The notes beneath the pieces were generated by a model that was given only the letters and a program-made list of their open reading frames with translations, had not been told where the DNA came from and did not search any database. This document shows, one piece after another, positions 6,358 to 10,773 of a DNA stretch of 10,773 nt. This stretch comes from Nitrososphaerales archaeon TH5895 (GTDB taxonomy: Archaea; Thermoproteota; Nitrososphaeria; Nitrososphaerales; Nitrososphaeraceae): positions 1-10,773 of the forward strand of contig JAATVS010000381.1 in NCBI GenBank assembly GCA_014523695.1, written 5' to 3'. Numbering within the stretch: position 1 is the stretch's first letter; each line of letters opens with the position of its first letter. The translations under genes and the position numbers were made by a program.

Positions 6358-7218
6358 ATGAGGTTGCCATTCAAGGATACCAAGAACAGTAATGTTCAGG
6401 AGATAAATTCTATATTCTCTCGCGTCGGAGAGTGTTTTATTCGCTCTATATCTCCTAGCATCTCGATGCAGGAGGTAAATGTTATGCTGGCAGATGGAAC
6501 CGTAACGCAAGCGCCTACATTCGATATTGGAAGTGTGACGAAATTCTATGAACACTTGATACGATCCCTATCTGGGTGGCAAAGTTTTGGCATAGCCAGG
6601 TCACAAATCGAGGATTTAAATAGGATCTATTGTGAATTGAGGAAATCTGCGGGCAAGTATGATGTCAGAGGATATTTTGGAATTCAGTTTCATGCTCTAC
6701 CATTCTATCAGGTTAACAAGAAAGTGCTTGACGTGCAAAGAAACCTCAGACGATTGGAAAATGAAAGCATCCAATATTATTCTCAGATCTCCCAGCAAGC
6801 GGATAATGTGATTAAAGAGGAATTATCATTTAGGGGGCTTAAAAACCTCAGCGAGGAAGAATTATTCAAGAATTTACTTGAAAATGAAAGGCTCTATGGC
6901 GATTTAGTGAAGAAAGCCGAGACAATTGAGAGCGGATTCCCTCAATACCTTGATATTGACCATCAAAAGAAACAGTTATTCAAAGAATTAGAGGACCTTG
7001 TAATAGAGCTATATCAAGTTTCACCGGTGCTGATTGATTACAATAAGTTAATGCAGGGGGAAGCTGGAGTTGCCATGTATGTTGATGTTGGGACTATTAA
7101 GAATGAGAAAGCGGGCGCAATTGATCCTTTTGTGAATACTAAACAGTTGTCTGCGGTCCACTCAGAACAGATCATAACAGCGCTTCTAGAGGTGCAAGAT
7201 GCAATTCATCGAATATGA
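6358..7218 (+). CDS. Unrecognised helical/coiled-coil protein
   Basis: I do not recognise this family. From ATG 6358 the protein has 286 residues; a TTG at 6313 would add 15, but a TATA-like box lies inside that extension. No signal peptide, transmembrane segment or metal-binding cysteine cluster is visible. The N-terminal third contains a compact segment (FDIGSVTKFYEHLI, GWQSFGIARSQIEDLNRIY). From about residue 118 to 217 (ATG numbering) the sequence is charged and heptad-like (VLDVQRNLRRLENES, ELFKNLLENERLYGDLV, KKQLFKELEDLVIELY), suggesting long helices or a coiled coil. The last 50 residues are less helical (GVAMYVDVGTIKNEK). Being upstream of phaC on the same strand, it could be a divergent PHA-synthase partner such as PhaE or a granule protein, but I cannot find the C-terminal PhaE signature, and a ComA-like gene intervenes. 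It is followed by a strong T-run, so it is probably monocistronic. Confidence 0.7.
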   Translation: MRLPFKDTKNSNVQEINSIFSRVGECFIRSISPSISMQEVNVMLADGTVTQAPTFDIGSVTKFYEHLIRSLSGWQSFGIARSQIEDLNRIYCELRKSAGKYDVRGYFGIQFHALPFYQVNKKVLDVQRNLRRLENESIQYYSQISQQADNVIKEELSFRGLKNLSEEELFKNLLENERLYGDLVKKAETIESGFPQYLDIDHQKKQLFKELEDLVIELYQVSPVLIDYNKLMQGEAGVAMYVDVGTIKNEKAGAIDPFVNTKQLSAVHSEQIITALLEVQDAIHRI

Positions 7219-7225
7219 CCCCCTC

Positions 7226-7233
7226 TTTTTTTT
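7226..7233 (+). terminator. C-rich/T8 terminator after the unrecognised gene
   Basis: CCCCCTC followed by eight T residues lies within 8-15 nt of the stop codon at 7216-7218. The U-run is the longest in the window and is a convincing archaeal terminator, separating this gene from the ComA-like gene. Confidence 0.65.
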
Positions 7234-7426
7234 GCTCAGTCAGTAAGAAATATGTTACATTAGATTGGTATTGTGCTAAAACTAGAAAATGAGAATCCGA
7301 TCTAACATACGAAAACGACATAGTCATTATGAATACCACCCTTAGGAGGCTATGCCACTCACTACCTTTGTGTATTCCTTAAAGCCAGCCTATTTGCGAT
7401 TATTGATGTATAGATCAAGTGAGCAA

Positions 7427-7446
7427 CTTCAATATATGTAATGAAG
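7427..7446 (+). promoter_or_regulatory. TATA-like box inside a dyad, upstream of the ComA-like regulator gene
   Basis: CTTCA (7427-7431) and TGAAG (7442-7446) flank AATATATGTA, a TATA-like element whose centre is about 35 nt before ATG 7470, predicting a leader of about 9 nt. A protein bound to the dyad would cover the TATA box, so autoregulation by the winged helix encoded just downstream is a reasonable guess. Confidence 0.4.
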
Positions 7447-7469
7447 CCTAATGAATACTCTCAGTAAAG

Positions 7470-8456
7470 ATGCTTGATGATATAATAAAGGATCGAATCG
7501 ACTCGAAAAAACCGCGAGAGGAAGGGCTAACTTACATGATAGATAGGCTACCTAGCATAGATACCGAAGCTATTGAGACTCTCTCACCGATAGTAGATAT
7601 GGTCAAGATCTATGGAGCATACCCCCTTTTGATTCCGGATATCATTCTCGAAAAGAAAATAAGGATTTATCACAAGCATGACGTTCAAGTGTCGCTTGGA
7701 AGTACAATGACAGAGTACGCAATTATCGAAAATGTATTTGAGAGGTTCATAACTGAGGCTGCCAGAATAGGCATTGACATTATAGAAATAAGTGAAAACA
7801 ACCGTGATTTGACTTTGGACGAAAAAGAAAAAATTGTTAAGGCTATTGAATCGAAGAATATGCGGTACTTGTGGAAAATCGGAAGGAAGGATCCTAGGCA
7901 TCAATTGACCGTGGAGCAGATTCTTTCAAGAATTGAACAAAGCATCAAGCTCGGTAGTAACAAGGTTATTCTAGAGGCAAATGAAGGGATAGGTGTGGGA
8001 ATTTACGACGAACGCGGAGCGGTAAAATGGCATCTTATGGGTGCTCTCACATCAAAATTTCCTCCGAGAGCTTTCGTTTTTGAAGCCCCCCTTGAATCAC
8101 AACAATCAGCGCTTATAGCTGAGTTTGGACAACGAGTAAACTTGGCGGAAGTTAGGCCAGATCTGCTTATGTCTGTCGAAACACAAAGAAGAGGTTTAAT
8201 GGCAAAAGCAGCATACGGGGTCTCTTACTTTCGAAAGGATCCTGAAGGCGGTCCTGCATCCAAATTTATCTATTACATAATCAAAACCAAATACCCTGTG
8301 GAACAGAGTGAATTGATCCGGATTAGTCATTTACCTAGGAGAACAATTCAGAATGCCATTGAAGATCTTAAGGAACAAGGATTGATTCTAGAGAAAAACA
8401 GCCTTGATGACACGCGGCGAAAGGCCTATTATCCAGTACTTTCTGAATGGCTCTAA
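7470..8456 (+). CDS. ComA-like (phosphosulfolactate synthase family) TIM barrel fused to a winged-helix domain
   Basis: Residues about 18-250 align by eye with the ComA family, which adds sulfite to phosphoenolpyruvate in archaeal coenzyme M synthesis. Landmarks are GLTYMID, VDMVKIYGAYP, GSTMTEYAIIENVFERFI, IDIIEISENN, IGRKDPRHQLTVEQIL, VGIYDERG, FVFEAPLESQQSALIAEFG and VNLAEVRPDLLMSVETQRRGL. Several positions differ from what I recall of catalytic ComA: Gly-Gly-Thr is Gly-Ser-Thr, the Glu before Gly-Lys-Lys-Asp-Pro is Lys136, and the Gly/Ala-Arg after the late Glu is Ala-Asn (170-171), so sulfolactate synthesis is doubtful. Residues about 262-328 form a MarR-like winged helix: helix ELIRISHLPRRTIQNAI, then a wing ending DDTRRKAYYPV. 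Such a fusion suggests a ligand-responsive regulator, perhaps sensing PEP or another anion. No comB, comC or comDE is nearby, and ammonia-oxidising archaea are not known to make coenzyme M. It lies between the unrecognised gene and phaC. Confidence 0.85.
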   Translation: MLDDIIKDRIDSKKPREEGLTYMIDRLPSIDTEAIETLSPIVDMVKIYGAYPLLIPDIILEKKIRIYHKHDVQVSLGSTMTEYAIIENVFERFITEAARIGIDIIEISENNRDLTLDEKEKIVKAIESKNMRYLWKIGRKDPRHQLTVEQILSRIEQSIKLGSNKVILEANEGIGVGIYDERGAVKWHLMGALTSKFPPRAFVFEAPLESQQSALIAEFGQRVNLAEVRPDLLMSVETQRRGLMAKAAYGVSYFRKDPEGGPASKFIYYIIKTKYPVEQSELIRISHLPRRTIQNAIEDLKEQGLILEKNSLDDTRRKAYYPVLSEWL

Positions 8457-8476
8457 TCTTTTCTATTGTCATTTTC
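8457..8476 (+). terminator. T-rich 3' end of the ComA-like gene
   Basis: Interspersed T runs of three to four bases begin right after the stop codon. This is a weaker U-rich signal than the one at 7226 but consistent with termination before phaC. Confidence 0.35.
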
Positions 8477-8512
8477 AGAACATTTAGTTGACGTGCGTGG
8501 ATATTGGATGAA

Positions 8513-8527
8513 GTCAATTACATTGAC
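8513..8527. repeat. Perfect 15-bp palindromic site upstream of phaC
   Basis: GTCAAT-TAC-ATTGAC is a perfect 6-bp inverted repeat with a 3-nt spacer, about 140 nt upstream of the predicted phaC promoter and about 60 nt after the ComA-like gene. It shares TCAAT/ATTGA arms with the dyad at 6300-6316. Candidate operator; function not shown. Confidence 0.4.
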
Positions 8528-8651
8528 CTGCCACTGCGTTCCCAACTCTCTAAACTATGAACAGCGTTTAATTTTAACTACTTCCTGATTAAGGTCCTCA
8601 CACCTAGCATTTCTTGTAGCTCAAATGCGCCTCATCTGCCTCGATGCAACA

Positions 8652-8692
8652 TCTATAAGTTTTTAAATCTCAGCAGTAAAAATTAGAAGGAG
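8652..8692 (+). promoter_or_regulatory. phaC promoter and leader
   Basis: CTATAAG and TTTTTAAAT (8652-8668) are TATA-like; the second would start transcription near 8690, about 28 nt before the GTG. AAGGAG (8687-8692) resembles a Shine-Dalgarno sequence but is 26 nt from the GTG, too far for normal use, and no in-frame ATG, GTG or TTG lies nearer to it. A weak AGGCG at 8708-8712 has better spacing. The remaining sequence of 8477-8651 shows no gene. Confidence 0.4.
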
Positions 8693-8718
8693 ACAATTAC
8701 GTAAGCAGGCGAATATTT

Positions 8719-9912
8719 GTGACCAAACAAGAAGAAACTACCACTGAACAAAGAGTTGAACCCGGTGACGAGGCATTAAAGTTGCCTAAATCCAATCACG
8801 ACCAACCGACTACTGACTCGGATTCGTCGCTAAATTTCGCGCAGGAATTAGTAGACTATTCTAAGCGTTTGGAAACATGTCGAAGGACACTCCATCTGGC
8901 TGGTAAGACAATCAAAGTAGGAACTACACCTAGTGAAATACTACATGAAACCAGGCATTATACTCTCTTACATTATCGGCCAATGACAAACAAGACTTTT
9001 TCGACCCCTATACTAGTCGTATACGCCCTTATGAATAAATCGTATATACTTGATCTCCAACCTGGAAAAAGCTGGATCCAAAATCTTCTTCGCCAAGGGT
9101 TTGATGTATATCTAATTAATTGGAACGCTCCATCTTCTATAGATAAATACATTTCCTTTGATGATTACGTAAATTACTACTTAGATCGTTGTGTTGAAAT
9201 TGTCGAGAAAAAAAGGGACGTAGAAAAAGTAACTTTACATGGTTATTGCCTTGGTGCTACGATGTCAGTAATGTATACTGCAACCCACCAAGAAAAAGTT
9301 AGAAATCTAGTAACTATTGCCCCCATAATAGATGCCGATCAAGACTCAACAGTCCTCGCAAATTTTGCCAAGAACATAGATGTCGATAAACTTGTTGATA
9401 CTTTAGGGAATTTTACTTCTGAACAACTTTACACCTGCTATTCGATGCTTAAACCATTTAAGCAGGGGGTAAACAAATACATTAACTTAGTCCAAAATAT
9501 TGACAATAAAAAGTTCGTAGAGAACTTTCTAGGTGTTGAGAAATGGCTTTACGATACACCCCCTATTGCAGGTGAAACATTTAGGCAGTGGATAAAAGAC
9601 ATTTACCAACACAACTTGCTTGCAAAAAACGAAATGCGAATAAAAGAAATTTCAGGCAGGGACAATCATGTTACGGATGATCATAATATTATAGATCTAT
9701 CCAAGGTTACAGTACCACTTCTAAATATAGTCGCTGAAGAGGACCACTTGGTTGCGCCGGCGTCCAGCGCCGCATTGAATGACTTGGTCTCGAGTAAAGA
9801 TAAACGTTTGATGAGATTTCACACTGGTCATGTAGGGCTTATTGCGAGCAGCTATTCTCAAAATAATGTTTTGCCAAAAGTTGGCCAATGGATAAAATCT
9901 AGATCCCAATGA
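8719..9912 (+). CDS. phaC: Class III poly(3-hydroxyalkanoate) synthase, catalytic subunit
   Basis: PhaC polymerises (R)-3-hydroxyacyl-CoA into polyester carbon-storage granules and acts on the granule surface. The 397-residue protein has an alpha/beta-hydrolase core with the synthase-specific lipase-like box GYCLGA, nucleophile Cys177 at 175-180. Asp342 in AEEDHLVAP and His371 in HTGHVGL complete the triad. PILVVYALMNKSYILDLQPGKSWIQ (key residues Tyr102, Asp112, Leu113, Gln114, Pro115) and GFDVYLINW are hallmarks of class III/archaeal enzymes. The first 40 residues are a hydrophilic Glu/Thr/Ser/Pro-rich extension, which accounts for the length above the usual 355 or so. The start is GTG; a stop lies 40 nt upstream in frame. 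Class III synthases need a partner (PhaE); none is recognisable in the window, though the coiled-coil protein at 6358-7218 is a candidate. No phaA, phaB or phaJ gene is nearby. Confidence 0.93.
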   Translation: MTKQEETTTEQRVEPGDEALKLPKSNHDQPTTDSDSSLNFAQELVDYSKRLETCRRTLHLAGKTIKVGTTPSEILHETRHYTLLHYRPMTNKTFSTPILVVYALMNKSYILDLQPGKSWIQNLLRQGFDVYLINWNAPSSIDKYISFDDYVNYYLDRCVEIVEKKRDVEKVTLHGYCLGATMSVMYTATHQEKVRNLVTIAPIIDADQDSTVLANFAKNIDVDKLVDTLGNFTSEQLYTCYSMLKPFKQGVNKYINLVQNIDNKKFVENFLGVEKWLYDTPPIAGETFRQWIKDIYQHNLLAKNEMRIKEISGRDNHVTDDHNIIDLSKVTVPLLNIVAEEDHLVAPASSAALNDLVSSKDKRLMRFHTGHVGLIASSYSQNNVLPKVGQWIKSRSQ

Positions 9913-9983
9913 TCTATGCTCCGAAACTATGGCCGGAATAGCCAATGTGGACCAGATGAGTAATATTCTTTACATGCATTCAG

Positions 9984-10127
9984 ATGATGACACTTATTAC
10001 CTCATCTTTCGCAAGAAGGCATAGGCGGTTGTTCACCTCTAGTGAAGATCACCTGGTTCCACATAGTTTAATTGAGTCAGTATTCAGAATTGTACAATCA
10101 CACTCTACGGAAAGGTGTAGGATTTGA
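9984..10127 (+). other. Doubtful short ORF downstream of phaC
   Basis: A 47-codon frame starts with tandem ATGs and contains SSEDHLVPHSLIESV. The hexapeptide EDHLVP resembles the catalytic-Asp region of the PhaC just upstream (EDHLVA), so it might be a relic of a second phaC 3' end, but the similarity does not extend clearly to the TGHVG histidine motif. A different short frame at 9929-10024 (31 codons) overlaps it. Neither is supported by a clear promoter. Confidence 0.2.
10086..10098. repeat. 13-mer repeat, copy 1
   Basis: AGAATTGTACAAT contains the perfect palindrome ATTGTACAAT. An identical copy stands 193 bp downstream at 10279-10291 in the same orientation. Confidence 0.5.
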
Positions 10128-10169
10128 ATCGACTCGATTAAAGTATCAATAAGCTGTTGGGTTTTCTAA

Positions 10170-10176
10170 TTTTTTT
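10170..10176 (+). terminator. Isolated T7 run
   Basis: Seven T residues preceded by TTTTC, about 260 nt after the phaC stop codon. It could end a long phaC 3' UTR or belong to nothing. Between 9913 and 10260 I see no gene other than the doubtful short frames. Confidence 0.25.
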
Positions 10177-10261
10177 ATCTATCCAAGATTTGAATTTAAG
10201 CTGAACAATACAACTATCAAAATAAGAAAAGTACGATACTGTTGATAAGACCTACTAACTG

Positions 10262-10426
10262 CAAAAGATTAGCAGAAGAGAATTGTACAATGCTTTGTCG
10301 TTGCTAAGCGATGTCATGAAGAGAATACTATTCAAGAGGTAAATGAATATGTCCACAGAACAATATCATTACTTGACCGTTTCGGGTAAACCGTATATTA
10401 GTCTGACAATTTTGATGAATAAATGA
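10262..10426 (+). pseudogene. Frameshifted remnant of an unrecognised small protein
   Basis: Protein-like sequence reads across three frames: QKISRRELYNALSLLSDVMKR (key segment ELYNALSLLSDV, 10262-10324), then HEENTIQEVNEYVHRTISLL (10315-10377, one base shifted, ending in TAA at 10387), then GKPYISLTILMNK to TGA at 10424-10426. Each piece has amphipathic helical character and the joins overlap neatly, suggesting single-base indels in one gene of about 55 codons. I do not recognise the family. It could also be chance, since the pieces are short. Confidence 0.4.
10279..10291. repeat. 13-mer repeat, copy 2
   Basis: Identical to 10086-10098 and containing the palindrome ATTGTACAAT. This copy falls inside the coding-like remnant, over the codons for Glu-Leu-Tyr-Asn. 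Confidence 0.5.
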
Positions 10427-10461
10427 TCGTATTGTCTTGTACAGTGATTAGCGATCATCTA

Positions 10462-10773
10462 TTATTTTCTAAAATACTTAGTCACAAATAGTTCAACAAA
10501 AGCCTTGAGTTCCTCTCTGAGTTTATATTTCCTGTATCCATAAGGGGCTAATCCCTTCTAAGCCATAAACCTTTTTATGAACAGGTTATCTTGCTCATAA
10601 AAGAATCTGCGTCGGCGCTAGCGTAATATCGTAAGCGATTTCACGCTCAAGACTTTGTTACTCTTGAACTAGTAACGCCAATCCATATAGCGTTCTAGAC
10701 CTTCATTTGAACCAGTATATTCAAAGTCGCCATCTGGTAATAGGTCAAGATGTAAGGGAAAATGTTCTGAACA
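10462..10773 (-). pseudogene. Interrupted ORF running off the window edge
   Basis: On the minus strand one frame from the window edge to TAA at 10462-10464 (about 103 codons) reads as protein but is broken by three TAG codons, at 10669-10671, 10618-10620 and 10558-10560. Segments include HFPLHLDLLPDGDFEYTGS, EGLERYMDWRY, RRRRFFYEQDNLFIKRFMA and GYRKYKLREELKAFVELF, ending TKYFRK. The basic, aromatic C-terminus could suit a nucleic-acid-binding or transposase-like protein, but I cannot name a family. The 5' part lies beyond the window. Three stops without a frameshift argue for recent decay by point mutation. Confidence 0.5.

Noticed and set aside
7260..7305. TTAGATTGG / CCGATCTAA inverted arms in the spacer before the ComA-like gene
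   Set aside because: Arms are imperfect (one G-T pair) and separated by 28 nt in AT-rich DNA; no position relative to a promoter makes it informative.
7584..7904. 106-codon minus-strand frame inside the ComA-like gene
   Set aside because: Antisense shadow of a gene with clear family motifs; no promoter.
9913..10773. Search for tRNA genes, CRISPR repeats and insertion-sequence ends in the gene-poor tail
   Set aside because: No cloverleaf-like sequence, regularly spaced repeats or paired terminal inverted repeats were seen by eye.

Overview
The window most likely comes from an ammonia-oxidising archaeon of the Nitrososphaerota (Thaumarchaeota), order Nitrososphaerales. The reasons are: a futalosine-type menaquinone pathway, a mevalonate-pathway enzyme, a class III polyhydroxyalkanoate (PHA) synthase, the wreck of a class III nucleotidyl cyclase of a kind I associate with this group, and archaeal TATA-type promoters in front of (near-)leaderless GTG/TTG/ATG starts. 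This assignment is inference from gene content and style; there is no rRNA or other marker here. Coding density is low, with long AT-rich spacers, two of which hold decayed genes.

Left third (about 1-5350): lipid and quinone biosynthesis. A long-type HMG-CoA synthase (mvaS, minus) makes the mevalonate precursor of isoprenoid lipids and of the quinone side chain. Next come three genes of the futalosine route to menaquinone: mqnC (radical SAM, minus), mqnE (radical SAM, plus, divergent from mqnC) and mqnD (minus, convergent with mqnE). mqnA and mqnB are not in the window. mqnC appears to start with TTG and mqnD with GTG, each with a TATA-like element about 26 nt upstream, as expected for leaderless mRNAs.

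Middle (about 5350-6300): no intact gene. Residues of a class III adenylate/guanylate cyclase can be read on the plus strand across at least five frame changes and several stops, so this is a clear pseudogene.

Right-centre (about 6300-9912): three plus-strand genes, each apparently with its own promoter. They are an unrecognised 286-residue helical protein, a ComA (phosphosulfolactate synthase)-like TIM barrel fused to a C-terminal winged-helix DNA-binding domain, and a class III PHA synthase (phaC). Inverted repeats with TCAAT/ATTGA arms stand upstream of the first and third genes, and a weaker dyad overlaps the promoter of the second. A metabolite-sensing regulator of carbon storage built on a ComA barrel is therefore a testable idea; it is the most novel possibility in the window.

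Right end (9913-10773): no intact gene. It holds short ORFs of doubtful reality, a repeated 13-mer containing a perfect palindrome, a frameshifted remnant on plus, and a minus-strand reading frame interrupted by three TAG codons that runs off the window edge.
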